NCBI GenBank assembly: GCA_963725215.1
Contig: CAVRXQ010000002.1
Coordinates: 62,001 to 126,000 of the forward strand
DNA length: 64,000 nucleotides
Direction: 5' to 3'
Source: CAVRXQ01 sp963725215
GTDB taxonomy: Bacteria; Actinomycetota; Acidimicrobiia; Acidimicrobiales; Bog-793
Positions within the stretch are counted from its first letter, which is position 1; each line of letters starts with the position of its first letter. Below the pieces are notes generated by a model. The model ran no database searches. It was not told the DNA's origin and worked only from the letters and a program-made list of their open reading frames with translations. Below are positions 18,034-26,681 of this stretch, piece after piece. The position numbers and the translations under genes were made by a program.

Positions 18034-18384
18034 TTACTTCTGAGACGGGTCGGCGAACTCCTTGAACGCGGCAAAGGCCCGCGGTCCCCACACCGTCCCC
18101 GGCCCGCCGTTCATCTGGATCGCCACACCGAGCGCCTCGGCGACTTCTGCTTCGTTCGCGCCCGCTTTCGCGGCCGCCTTGGCGTGCGACGCGACACATC
18201 CGTCGCACTCTCGGGTCACCGCGATCGCCAGGGCGATCAGCTGTTTCACCTTCTCGGTGAGAGCGCCGTCGGGCATGCCAGCGTGATCGATCGCGACAAA
18301 CCCCGCGTACACGCCGGGGATGCGCTCGCGCAGCTCGCGGCCCGGTGCGCGCATCTCTTCGAGAAGGTCCTTTGCCCAGCCCAT
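18034..18384 (-). CDS. Carboxymuconolactone decarboxylase/AhpD-like protein
   Basis: A 116-residue protein from ATG 18384, five bases after GGGAGG; the much longer upstream reading is discarded for lack of any signal. It has the AhpD-like core KQLIALAIAVTRECDGCVASHAKAA with the redox pair and proton relay C-x-x-C-x-x-x-H, followed by EVAEALGVAIQMNGGPGTVWGPRA. Family members are small trimeric peroxidases or decarboxylases that use these Cys; the intact CxxC favours an alkylhydroperoxidase-type redox role. It is divergent from the MFS transporter at 18552. Confidence 0.85.
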   Translation of the reverse strand: MGWAKDLLEEMRAPGRELRERIPGVYAGFVAIDHAGMPDGALTEKVKQLIALAIAVTRECDGCVASHAKAAAKAGANEAEVAEALGVAIQMNGGPGTVWGPRAFAAFKEFADPSQK

Positions 18385-18551
18385 CGGCGCCTCCCGTTCT
18401 CCGTGACCTCGTCGCTGCCGACGGTAGCGGGGAGGAAAGCGGTGTGACCGGGCCTTTTGTCGCACTGTTCGCAGCTTCCGCGGAAGTAGCCTCGCTCGGT
18501 GCCACTTGGTCGAGGAGAAATCGCCGCATTCTTTGATCCGCTCGGCGGTCT

Positions 18552-20099
18552 GTGGTGACCGAAGCCACCGCTGAGACGAGTTTCGACAGCGCACTCGTCC
18601 CTGCTCAGGCGAGCCGGCGCAACCTCATCGTCGGCGCCCTCATGCTGGCGATGCTCCTTGCCGCACTCGACCAGACGATCGTCGCGACCGCTCTCCCGAC
18701 GATCGTCGCCGACCTGCACGACGCGACGCACCTTTCGTGGGTCGTGACCGCCTACCTCCTCGCGACGACGGCCTCCACACCGTTGTGGGGAAAGCTCGGC
18801 GACCAATACGGCCGGAAAGGGTTCTTCCAGCTCTCGATCGTCATCTTCCTCATCGGATCGATCTTGTCGGGATTGAGCTCCTCGATGATCGAACTCATCT
18901 CGTTTCGCGCGCTGCAAGGTCTCGGCGGCGGTGGGTTGTTCGTCGGGACCCAGGCGATCATCGGCGACGTCGTCCCGCCTCGCGAGCGCGGGCGCTATCA
19001 GGGCGCCTTCGGCGCCGTCTTCGGCGCGGCGAGCATCATCGGACCACTGCTCGGAGGGCTGTTCGTCGACCAACTCTCGTGGAGATGGATCTTCTACATC
19101 AACATACCTATCGGCGCGGTCGCGCTCGCTGTCATCGCTTCGACTGTCCCGAGCGCGCTAACCCGCGTCCGCCACAGCATCGACTATCTCGGCGCGCTGC
19201 TGATCGCGGGAGCGGCCACGTGCTTCGTCCTGCTTACGAGCCTTGGCGGCACGACGTACCGGTGGGCGTCAACACCCATCTACCTCTTCGCGATCGTGGG
19301 TGGGCTGCTCGTCGTCGTGTGGGCGATCGCCGAACGTTTCGCTAAGGAGCCAGTACTCCCGCTGCATCTGTTCTCAAACCGAACCTTTGCTGTCTCGTCT
19401 GCGATGAGCTTCATCGTCGGATTCGCGATGTTCGGCGCCATCGTGTTCCTGCCACTTTTCCTTCAAGACGTGCGCGGGAACAGCCCCACCGCATCCGGCT
19501 TGAAACTCCTCCCGCTCATGGTTGGGCTCGTCGTGATGTCCCTCGGGTCGGGTTTCACGATCGCAAAGACCGGCCGATATCGAGCCTTCCCCATCATCGG
19601 AACGATGCTCACGGTCGTAGGGCTATTCCTGCTCTCGTTCCTGCACGAAGGAACACCGGCCGCGCTGATGTACTTCTTTATGTTCATCCTCGGAGCTGGC
19701 CTTGGAAGCTTGCTCCAAGTGTTGGTGTTGATCTCGCAGAACGCCTTGCCCTATAGCGAGCTCGGGGTCGCAACGTCCGGCATCACCTTTTTCCGAACGA
19801 TCGGCGCGGCGTTCGGCACCGCCGTGTTCGGCGCAATCTTCACCAATTTGTTCGACTCCAAGCTCAAGACGGCGCTTCACGGGACCCCCCTTCCCAAAGG
19901 ACTGACGTCGTCCGGTTTCTCGCCTCAGCTGTTGAAGACGCTGCCTGTAGCGGTGCGCGACCCGATCATCCACTCCTACACGAGCTCGCTTGACATCGTG
20001 TTCCTGATCGCGGTGCCCGTCGCGGGTTTGGCGTTCTTGCTGAGCTGGTGGTTGCCGTTCGTACGTCTTCGCGACACCGTCTCCACCACCGCCGACTGA
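18552..20099 (+). CDS. MFS drug transporter, DHA2 (EmrB/QacA) family
   Basis: A 515-residue, probably 14-helix proton-driven exporter. Motif D1 at the first helix (ALDQTIVATALPTIVADL), motif A in loop 2-3 (WGKLGDQYGRKGFF), and motif C in helix 5 (GAVFGAASIIGPLLGGLFVDQLSWRWIFYINIPIG) are all intact, which is diagnostic for DHA2. Typical substrates are toxic organic compounds; none can be named. GTG 18552 and GTG 18555 are both possible starts. The next gene on the strand, an esterase, begins 51 bases after the stop. Confidence 0.9.
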   Translation: MVTEATAETSFDSALVPAQASRRNLIVGALMLAMLLAALDQTIVATALPTIVADLHDATHLSWVVTAYLLATTASTPLWGKLGDQYGRKGFFQLSIVIFLIGSILSGLSSSMIELISFRALQGLGGGGLFVGTQAIIGDVVPPRERGRYQGAFGAVFGAASIIGPLLGGLFVDQLSWRWIFYINIPIGAVALAVIASTVPSALTRVRHSIDYLGALLIAGAATCFVLLTSLGGTTYRWASTPIYLFAIVGGLLVVVWAIAERFAKEPVLPLHLFSNRTFAVSSAMSFIVGFAMFGAIVFLPLFLQDVRGNSPTASGLKLLPLMVGLVVMSLGSGFTIAKTGRYRAFPIIGTMLTVVGLFLLSFLHEGTPAALMYFFMFILGAGLGSLLQVLVLISQNALPYSELGVATSGITFFRTIGAAFGTAVFGAIFTNLFDSKLKTALHGTPLPKGLTSSGFSPQLLKTLPVAVRDPIIHSYTSSLDIVFLIAVPVAGLAFLLSWWLPFVRLRDTVSTTAD

Positions 20100-20150
20100 A
20101 GTCCGCCCAACTGTGGTCGGCCATAAAGCGATCAAGGGATAGTCGGAACG

Positions 20151-21173
20151 ATGCGGCCCTGGTCCCAGGAACTCATCGGCCACATCGACGAGCGCGAGTT
20201 TCATTCGCCCTCACTCGATGACAACCCGCTCGGCGACCCGTCGACACGCCCGATCGCCATCTACACGCCGCCCGGATACGCGGAGTCGGATCTCGCTTAC
20301 CCCTCGATCTACGTCCTCCACGGCTACGGCTCGCACGTCGCGACGTGGTCCGAACGCCATCTGTTTGACCTCACCGCGCCAGAGCGGATCGACGAGGTCT
20401 TCGCGATGGGCGGATCTCCCTGCGTCGTCGTCTACGTCGACGCTTGGACGAGATTCGGCGGCAGCCAGTACGTCGACTCGCCGGGGACGGGGAACTACCA
20501 CACCTACCTCAGCACCGACGTCATCTCCTACGTCGACGAGAACTACCGCACGATCCCCGCGCCGCAGTCGCGGGCGGTGATTGGCCAATCGAGCGGCGGC
20601 ATCGGCGCCATCACGGCCTCTTTGTTGCGCCCGGACGTCTTCGGAGCCTTCGCCGCGCACGCGCCCGACGCCTGCTTCGACCTCACGATGCGTGGCGAGC
20701 TCGCCCTCGCGCACCGCGCCCTTCGCGACCTCTACGACTCGTCGTACGACGCGTTCTTCTCCGACTTTTCGTCGCGCCTTCCGATGTCGCGTCCGAGCGA
20801 CTTCACCTTGCAGCTCGTCTGGGCGATGTCCGCTTGCTACTCCTCGGATCCCGACGGCACGGTGCGCGTTCCGTTCGACCTTTCGTCTGGGCAGCTAATT
20901 GAGGAACTCTGGGAGCGATGGCTCGATTGGGATCCCTACCGCCTCATCCCGAGACACAAAGACGCGGTACGACAAATGCGCGCTATCTGGCTCGACTCCG
21001 GGCGGAGGGACGAGAACCTCTTCGACGTCGCGGCGGAAATGCTCGCCCACTCGTTGAGCGCGCAGGACCCGAAGGATTTCGTCTTCGAGCTCTACGAAGG
21101 AACGCACCGCGACTACCGGCACCGCTTCGCGACGTCAGTCCGCTACCTCGCCGAGCGGCTCAAGCGGGACTGA
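20151..21173 (+). CDS. Alpha/beta-hydrolase, putative esterase (esterase D/Fes-like)
   Basis: A 340-residue protein matching the Esterase family (PF00756): N-terminal strand IAIYTPPGYAESD, oxyanion-side H-G-Y-G (57-60), and nucleophile elbow G-Q-S-S-G-G with Ser147. The C-terminal H-R-D-Y-R-H-R segment supplies the expected catalytic His, and the DYRHRF end is typical. No signal peptide is seen, so it is cytoplasmic. Members hydrolyse S-formylglutathione, siderophore esters or acyl esters; its substrate is unknown. It may be co-transcribed with the exporter upstream. Confidence 0.8.
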   Translation: MRPWSQELIGHIDEREFHSPSLDDNPLGDPSTRPIAIYTPPGYAESDLAYPSIYVLHGYGSHVATWSERHLFDLTAPERIDEVFAMGGSPCVVVYVDAWTRFGGSQYVDSPGTGNYHTYLSTDVISYVDENYRTIPAPQSRAVIGQSSGGIGAITASLLRPDVFGAFAAHAPDACFDLTMRGELALAHRALRDLYDSSYDAFFSDFSSRLPMSRPSDFTLQLVWAMSACYSSDPDGTVRVPFDLSSGQLIEELWERWLDWDPYRLIPRHKDAVRQMRAIWLDSGRRDENLFDVAAEMLAHSLSAQDPKDFVFELYEGTHRDYRHRFATSVRYLAERLKRD

Positions 21174-21191
21174 CCAAAAGAGACGATCCGC

Positions 21192-22724
21192 TCAGTTGTT
21201 TGTGGGGTCGCGGGCGTCGAATGTCGCGACGAGATGTCGCGCGGCGAGCGCCTCGTCAAGCCGGCGAACGGGGGTCGTCCGCGGAGCCTCGTGCGCCGGC
21301 TGTTCGTCCTCACCACGGTGCGCGCGAGCTTCGTCCGCGATCGCGATCAGGGCGTTGGCAAGTGCGGCAACGGTCTCGGGACTCTCGGTCTCGGTCGGCT
21401 CGATCATCAGCGCCTCTTCGACGACGAGCGGGAAGTACACCGTCGGTGCGTGGAAACCGAACTCCAAGAGCCTCTTCGCGACGTCGAGGGTGCGCACGCC
21501 CGTCTCGTGCTTCAGCGAGGACGCCGAGACGACGCACTCGTGCATCACGGGCCGGTCGTAGGGGAAGTCGTACACACCACGCAGCCGCTCCCTCAGCCAG
21601 TTCGCGTTCAGCACCGACGTCTGCGCGACGAGCTTTAGGCCCTCTCCACCGTTCAACTTGATATACGTCCAGGCGCGCAACAAGACCAGCGCGTTGCCGT
21701 GCCAGGAGTGGATCCGTCCGATCGAGTGCTCGGGAGTCGCGTATCCGAAGCCGCTTCCCACCCGGACAGGGCGCGGTCCCGGGAGAAGTTCAACGAAACG
21801 TGGCGCCACGGCGACCGGGCCGGCGCCCGGTCCCCCGCCGCCGTGGGGGGTGGCAAAGGTCTTGTGCAGGTTCAAGTGGACGATGTCGAATCCCATGTCG
21901 CCTGGGCGGACGACGGCCAAGATCGGATTGAGGTTCGCCCCGTCGTAGTACAAGAGCCCGCCCGCGTCGTGCACCATCTCGGCGATCTCGACGATCTCTT
22001 CTTCGAACAGTCCGAGCGTGTTCGGGTTGGTGAGCATCATGCCGGCGACGTCGGGACCGAGCGTTGCCCGCAGCGCGTCGCGATCGACGAGCCCGCGCTC
22101 GTCGGTTCCGACCGTCGACACCATGTAGCCGCCGAGCGTGACCGACGCCGGGTTCGTCCCGTGGGCGGAGTCGGGGATGATCACGCGTGTGCGCTCGTCG
22201 CCGCGCCTCGCGTGGTAGGCGCGCATCAACAACAGTCCCGTGAGCTCGCCTGCCGCGCCCGCAGCAGGCTGCAGCGTCGCGGCGGCCATTCCCGTCACCT
22301 CACACAGCGCCTCTTCCAGTTCGACGAGGATCCGCAGCCAACCTTGCGACGCCGACGGTGGCGTCGAGGGATGAACGTTGCGAAAGCGCGGGATCGAGGT
22401 GACCTCGTCGCAGATCTTCGGGTTGTACTTCATCGTGCACGACCCGAGCGGGTACGCGCCGAGATCGACAGAGTACTGGCGATGCGACAGGCGCGTGTAG
22501 TGCGCGACGAGGTCGCGCTCCGCGACCTCGGGAAGCGCGACGGGCTGTTCACGGAGGTGCTCGGATGGGATCAGCTCGTCCGCGCCCCACTCGGGAACCT
22601 CCGTGCTTCGAAGCGAGTACGCACGGCGTCCCGGAGCCGAGATCTCGAAGATCGTCGGCTCGGTCTCTCGCCCCATCAACGGCGCCGAGGCCGCGCGCCC
22701 GCCGGGGCTGCGTCCCGGGCTCAT
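21192..22724 (-). CDS. gcvPB: Glycine dehydrogenase (decarboxylating) subunit 2, P-protein beta half
   Basis: A 510-residue protein from ATG 22724, whose ATGA overlaps the stop of gcvPA, showing translational coupling; the longer upstream frame is a shadow of gcvPA. The PLP lysine is Lys288 in NLHKTFATPHGGGGPG, and G-S-C-T-M-K-Y (94-100) and IIPDSAHGTNPAS are family hallmarks. Together with GcvPA it decarboxylates glycine and loads the aminomethyl group on GcvH lipoate. A C-terminal extension after the catalytic domain (APRTTPVRRLDEALAARH) is typical for the split form. It ends 18 bases from the convergent esterase gene. Confidence 0.95.
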   Translation of the reverse strand: MSPGRSPGGRAASAPLMGRETEPTIFEISAPGRRAYSLRSTEVPEWGADELIPSEHLREQPVALPEVAERDLVAHYTRLSHRQYSVDLGAYPLGSCTMKYNPKICDEVTSIPRFRNVHPSTPPSASQGWLRILVELEEALCEVTGMAAATLQPAAGAAGELTGLLLMRAYHARRGDERTRVIIPDSAHGTNPASVTLGGYMVSTVGTDERGLVDRDALRATLGPDVAGMMLTNPNTLGLFEEEIVEIAEMVHDAGGLLYYDGANLNPILAVVRPGDMGFDIVHLNLHKTFATPHGGGGPGAGPVAVAPRFVELLPGPRPVRVGSGFGYATPEHSIGRIHSWHGNALVLLRAWTYIKLNGGEGLKLVAQTSVLNANWLRERLRGVYDFPYDRPVMHECVVSASSLKHETGVRTLDVAKRLLEFGFHAPTVYFPLVVEEALMIEPTETESPETVAALANALIAIADEARAHRGEDEQPAHEAPRTTPVRRLDEALAARHLVATFDARDPTNN

Positions 22725-24064
22725 CGGATCGCCTTCGAAAACGCCGCCGCGAATCCATCGATCTCCGTCTTCGTCCGCCGTTCGGTGACCGCGACCAACA
22801 GCGCTCCTTCGAGTCCGGTCTTTTCGAATCCCTCGCGTAGCGCGATCCCGGCGAGGTAACCCTCGTCCAACAGGCGGTCGATGACGACCTCCGCGTCGAG
22901 CGGCGTGCGCAGCGCGAACTCGCGCACGACGGGCGCGTGAACGGCCGGCTCCACGCCGTCGATCGCGACGAGAGCGTCGCGGCAGTACCTCGTTCCCCGG
23001 GCGCACGCGAGCGCGACCGCTCGCAGCCCTTCGGTCCCGAGCCAGCCGAGCTGGATCGCCGTCGTCACCGCCATCAGTGCCTGGTTGGTGCAGACGTTCG
23101 AAGAGGCCTTTTCCCGGCGGATGTCTTGTTCGCGCGCCCGCAGCGTCGTCACATACGCCCGCCGTCCGTCGACGTCGACGGTCTCTCCGACCAGTCGCCC
23201 CGGCAGGCGGCGGACGAGGCTCTTCCGGCAGGAAAACAGCCCGAGGTACGGACCGCCGAAGCCGAGCGGGTTGCCCAACGCCTGACCCTCGCCGACGACG
23301 ACGTCCGCGCCATGCGCGCCCGGGCTGAGACACAGCGCGGCGGCAACGGGATCTTGGGCGACGATCAACAGCGCTCCAGTTCGACGCGCGGCGTCGGCTG
23401 CCACGTCGAGATCCTCGAGCGCGCCGAGGTAGTTCGGGTACGCGACGACAATCGCGCCGGCGGGCTCGTCTGGAATGGCGCTGAAGTCGGTCACTCCGTC
23501 GCGCAGCGCGACGCGTTCGATGACGCGCCCGGATCCCTGGGCAAAGGTCTGCAGCACCTCCACCCAGCGGGGGTTCACCCCTTCAGAACAGAGCACCCGT
23601 TGGTTCTTGCTCTCCGCGACGGCGAGGTTCGCCGCCTCGACGAGCGCCGCTGCGCCCTCGTAAAGCGAGGCGTTCGCGATCTCGAGCCCGGCGAGACGAG
23701 CGACCATCGTCTGGTACTCGAAGAGCGCCTGCAACACCCCCTGGGCGACCTCCGGCTGGTACGGGGTGTATGCGGTGACGAACTCCGAACGTCCTGCGAG
23801 CGCGCGCACGACGGCCGGGACCTCGTGGTCGTAGGCCCCACCGCCGGCGAAGCAGACGGCTCCCGCTCCGGCGGCGAGGTTCTCCTGCGCGATTGCCCCC
23901 AAGGTGTCGACGACGTCGGCCTCACTCATCTGGCCAGGAAGGTCCAAGCCGGCGTGGCGGATCGCGCCCGGAACGACCGCGTACAGCTCGTCCAAGTCCG
24001 ACAGCCCGAGGAACGCGAGCATCTCCGCGATGTCGCCGTCGGTGTGGGGAACGAAACCCGCCAT
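22721..24064 (-). CDS. gcvPA: Glycine dehydrogenase (decarboxylating) subunit 1, P-protein alpha half
   Basis: A 447-residue protein starting GFVPHTDGDIAEMLAFLG, the standard opening of GcvPA, with CFAGGGAYDHEVP, TPYQPEVAQGVLQALFEYQ, the YPNYLGALED region and GNPLGFGGPYLGLFSCR. This half forms the heterotetrameric P-protein with GcvPB; it lacks the PLP lysine. The split alpha/beta arrangement differs from the single-chain P-protein of enterobacteria and of many actinobacteria. It begins 10 bases after the gcvT stop. Confidence 0.95.
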   Translation of the reverse strand: MAGFVPHTDGDIAEMLAFLGLSDLDELYAVVPGAIRHAGLDLPGQMSEADVVDTLGAIAQENLAAGAGAVCFAGGGAYDHEVPAVVRALAGRSEFVTAYTPYQPEVAQGVLQALFEYQTMVARLAGLEIANASLYEGAAALVEAANLAVAESKNQRVLCSEGVNPRWVEVLQTFAQGSGRVIERVALRDGVTDFSAIPDEPAGAIVVAYPNYLGALEDLDVAADAARRTGALLIVAQDPVAAALCLSPGAHGADVVVGEGQALGNPLGFGGPYLGLFSCRKSLVRRLPGRLVGETVDVDGRRAYVTTLRAREQDIRREKASSNVCTNQALMAVTTAIQLGWLGTEGLRAVALACARGTRYCRDALVAIDGVEPAVHAPVVREFALRTPLDAEVVIDRLLDEGYLAGIALREGFEKTGLEGALLVAVTERRTKTEIDGFAAAFSKAIR

Positions 24065-24074
24065 CTGGTCCTTC

Positions 24075-25145
24075 CTATCGCGAAGCCGGCTGCGCCGTCA
24101 CGGCCCCGCCGAGCTTGTGAAACGGCGGCTTGACGACGACCGCCCGCTCGGTCGAGCCTCGGATGTCGATCGCGATCGGCGCGGCTTGTTCTGTCTGTGG
24201 AGGCAAGAACGCGAGCGCGATCCCCCGTTCGAGCACCGGAGAGAAGTTGCCCGAAGTGATAACGCCCTCCCCCGCCGCGCCACTGCAGCGATCGCCAGCG
24301 CGTGGCGGCCGGCGTCCTTCCGCAAGGAGGCCACGAAGGCGCCGCGTCACTCCACGTTCGCGCTCCGCGACGAGCGCGGCCTTGCCCCGGAAGTCCTTCT
24401 TGTCCCATCCGACGACCCACGACAGCCCGACCTGCAACGGAGTGATGCCCGGGCCGAGCTCGTGACCGTGGAGGGGAAGGCCCGCCTCCAAGCGCAAGGT
24501 GTCGCGCGCGCCGAGCCCGGCTGGGATTGCGCCGGCGTTCAGCACTTCTTGGAAGAACTCACTGGCGACGCCAGCCGGCACGGCGCATTCGACGCCGTCC
24601 TCGCCGGTGTAGCCCGTCCCGGCGACGGTGCACTCTTGGCCGGCGAAGCGAAAGCTTGAGACCCGAAAGTGCCCGACCTGTGCCGCGTCGGCGTCGATCT
24701 TCGCAAGCGTGGCGCGCGCATCGGGACCTTGCATCGCGATAACCGCACGACTGGCGGTCGTGTCCTCCCCACCGATCGCGTCGCGTACGCGAGTCGTGTT
24801 CGAGGCGTTCGGCATCACATCGAACACGTCGTTCGAGAGCCACCAAATGATGCAGTCGTCGAGAACCGACGCGTCGTCGTCGAGGAGGTGCGTGTACTGC
24901 GCGCGTCCCGGCTCGACCTTTTCGAGGTCGTTCGAAAGTGCATATTGCAACGCGCGCAGCGCCTTCGTGCCTTCGACGCGAACGGTTCCGAGGTGGCTGA
25001 CGTCGAACGCGACGGCAGCGTTGCGACAGGCGAGGTGCTCGGCAATCGTCCCCGTCGGGTACTGCAGTGGCATCTCCCAGCCACCGAACTCGACGAGCTT
25101 CGCGCCAAGCGATTCGTGAACCTGCCGCAGCGGGCTCTGTTTCAG
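24075..25145 (-). CDS. gcvT: Aminomethyltransferase, glycine cleavage T-protein
   Basis: The T-protein transfers the methylene group from GcvH to tetrahydrofolate. Seen here: SPLRQVHESLGAKLVEFGGWEMPLQYP, the folate-site segment VAFDVSHLGTVRVEG, and YTGEDGVECAVP, then the C-terminal barrel with ITSGNFSPVLERGIALAFLP. The homology begins at the Leu encoded by CTG 25145, 17 bases after the stop of the nuclease-like gene; no in-frame ATG, GTG or TTG lies between there and codon MPLQYP. Either an unusual CTG (coupled to the upstream stop) is used or there is a local error. The catalytic domain itself is intact. Confidence 0.88.
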   Translation of the reverse strand: MKQSPLRQVHESLGAKLVEFGGWEMPLQYPTGTIAEHLACRNAAVAFDVSHLGTVRVEGTKALRALQYALSNDLEKVEPGRAQYTHLLDDDASVLDDCIIWWLSNDVFDVMPNASNTTRVRDAIGGEDTTASRAVIAMQGPDARATLAKIDADAAQVGHFRVSSFRFAGQECTVAGTGYTGEDGVECAVPAGVASEFFQEVLNAGAIPAGLGARDTLRLEAGLPLHGHELGPGITPLQVGLSWVVGWDKKDFRGKAALVAERERGVTRRLRGLLAEGRRPPRAGDRCSGAAGEGVITSGNFSPVLERGIALAFLPPQTEQAAPIAIDIRGSTERAVVVKPPFHKLGGAVTAQPASR

Positions 25146-25162
25146 GTCGTGGTGATCGGCGG

Positions 25163-25522
25163 TTATCCGGCCATGGTAGACGGGGGGCGCGCCGATCGGG
25201 CCGGCTCGAATCCACTGAGCAGCGCTTTCAGCTCGAGGCTCGCGCAGTCCCTGCGGTAGAGGATCCGGATATTCAACTCCGGGTGGAGTTCGCAGAGTCG
25301 ACGGAGCTTCGCGTTCTTCTTCGTCACGAGGCGCTGACGCAGCGTCGTCAGCTCCAAGAACAGGTCGTGCTCTGGGAGGTAGAAGTCCGGCCGGAACCCC
25401 GCGGTCGGCCGTCCCTCGCCATCCCAATCGAGGGCGAATTCGACCGGTTCGTACTCCCAGGAGATGCCGTAGAAATCGAGCAGGTCGGCTAAGAGGCGTT
25501 CCGAGGCGTGCGCGAAACGCAC
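25163..25522 (-). CDS. Small PD-(D/E)XK nuclease-like protein
   Basis: A 119-residue protein. The segment E-x-E-P-V-x-F ... R-P-D-F-Y-L-P-E-H-D-L-F-L-E-L-T, with Lys residues a few positions later (TKKNAKLRRL), has the spacing of the PD-(D/E)XK nuclease core (Glu, PD, E-x-x and a following Lys), here as D-(x)n-E-L-T without a classical ExK. Many short proteins of this type are described as restriction-endonuclease-like. It lies between the second MerR gene and gcvT, all same-strand with 29- and 17-base gaps, so it belongs to that operon. Activity is not demonstrated. Confidence 0.6.
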   Translation of the reverse strand: MRFAHASERLLADLLDFYGISWEYEPVEFALDWDGEGRPTAGFRPDFYLPEHDLFLELTTLRQRLVTKKNAKLRRLCELHPELNIRILYRRDCASLELKALLSGFEPARSARPPSTMAG

Positions 25523-25551
25523 CGGGCGGGCGCGGAGAACGCGGGCGATGG

Positions 25552-26058
25552 TTACCGCGACCCTTGCGTGCCCGATCGGCGCCGCGATTCGGGGGCGGCC
25601 GCCGCGGTGGCGGCAGGCTTATCGGCGTCTTCGCGTCCGGCGTCAAAAACGTGGATAGCCGCGTCAATCTCCCCGACCACCCCTGCCAGCGGGACGATGT
25701 TGAAGACGCCCTGGCCGCCCTTCAAGAGGTCGACGATCTCCTCGCCCGACCTCGCGAGCACGGTTCCCTCGGCGCCGATGACGAGGTTCGCCGTCGCGAG
25801 ATCACCACCGGACTCTCTCAGGCACTCGATCGCCCGGCGGGTGTGCTGGAGGTTCACCCCGGCGTCGAGCAGCCGCTTGATCACTTTCAGCTCCAGGACG
25901 TCCCTGTAGGAGTAGAGCCGCTGGGTCCCCGAGCCCTTCGCGTCGGCGAGGGAGGGGCGCAAAAGACCGGTGCGCGCCCAGTAGTCGAGCTGGCGGTACG
26001 TGATCCCGACGAGCTTGCAGACCCTCGGGCCCCGGTACCCCACCTCTTCGTTCGCCAT
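25552..26058 (-). CDS. MerR-family transcriptional regulator (second of two in this block)
   Basis: A 168-residue protein. The MerR winged HTH covers about residues 8-78 (GYRGPRVCKLVGITYRQLDYWARTGLLRPS, then GTQRLYSYRDVLELKVIKRLLDAGVNLQHTRRAI). The C-terminal region is a non-classical effector domain without metal-binding Cys and ends in an Ala/Arg-rich low-complexity tail. Actinobacteria conserve this regulator immediately downstream of the bifunctional nuclease gene and next to glycine-cleavage genes; its targets are not known to me. About 114 bases, with no gene, separate it from the nuclease gene upstream. Confidence 0.85.
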   Translation of the reverse strand: MANEEVGYRGPRVCKLVGITYRQLDYWARTGLLRPSLADAKGSGTQRLYSYRDVLELKVIKRLLDAGVNLQHTRRAIECLRESGGDLATANLVIGAEGTVLARSGEEIVDLLKGGQGVFNIVPLAGVVGEIDAAIHVFDAGREDADKPAATAAAAPESRRRSGTQGSR

Positions 26059-26172
26059 CTCTCCCGCCTCCTACCACGCCCCGGCGCCGATCACAGGCGC
26101 GTAACTACGCGGGTGTCATGAGGCTACGGCGAACCTCCGCATCGGTCAACGACCGCGCGATATCGGCCGAGG

Positions 26173-26664
26173 TCAGGCCGAGAAATCCTCCGGGCGGACG
26201 CGATCCAAGAACTCCCGGAACTCGCCCACGAGCTCTTCTGGGGTCTCGTCGTCGTCCCCGTCGCCCTCTTCCAAGACGACGCCGGCCTGGTCCATGAGTT
26301 CGTCGTCGACGTAGAGCGGCGAGTTGGTGCGCGCGGCAAGCGCGATCGCGTCCGACGGTCGCGAGGAGAGCTCGACCATGCGTCCTTGATAGTCGAGGTG
26401 GATCTCGGCGAAATACGTCGCGTCTCGCACTTCTGTGACGACGACGCGTTCCACGTGCGCGCCGAGCGCCTCACAGAGGTCCTTCATCAGGTCGTGGGTC
26501 ATCGGGCGCTGCACTTCCACTCCTTGCAACGCGAACACGATCGCGGTCGCCTCAGGCGCGCCGATAAAAATCGGCAGCGACCGGTCGCCTTCAACCTCTT
26601 GAAGCAGCACCACCGGCGTGTTCGACTGCATGTCCACCCGAACGGCCGTGAGGCGCACCTCCAT
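26173..26664 (-). CDS. Bifunctional nuclease family protein (DUF151/BFN)
   Basis: A 163-residue protein beginning MEVRLTAVRVD and containing VVLLQEVEGDRSLPIFIGAPEATAI, RPMTHDLMKDLCEALG and SRPSDAIALAAR, which are the three conserved blocks of DUF151. Homologues were described in plants as nucleases with both DNase and RNase activity; bacterial members (for example the mycobacterial one) are conserved but poorly understood. It has a very acidic C-terminus (GDGDDDETPEE). It follows hpt by 17 bases on the same strand. Confidence 0.88.
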   Translation of the reverse strand: MEVRLTAVRVDMQSNTPVVLLQEVEGDRSLPIFIGAPEATAIVFALQGVEVQRPMTHDLMKDLCEALGAHVERVVVTEVRDATYFAEIHLDYQGRMVELSSRPSDAIALAARTNSPLYVDDELMDQAGVVLEEGDGDDDETPEELVGEFREFLDRVRPEDFSA

Positions 26665-26681
26665 CGATGCTCAACTTAGCC

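Noticed and set aside
21192..23333. A longer 713-residue GcvPB start at 23333
   Set aside because: The extra part overlaps gcvPA in another frame and is Arg-rich shadow sequence; ATG 22724 with an ATGA overlap is the natural start.
24100..25165. A glycine riboswitch upstream of the gcv genes
   Set aside because: The upstream gene ends only 17 bases before the T-protein homology; there is no space or aptamer-like pairing.
24075..25667. Long gcvT start at 25667
   Set aside because: The extension is the shadow of the nuclease-like gene and has no homology to T-protein.
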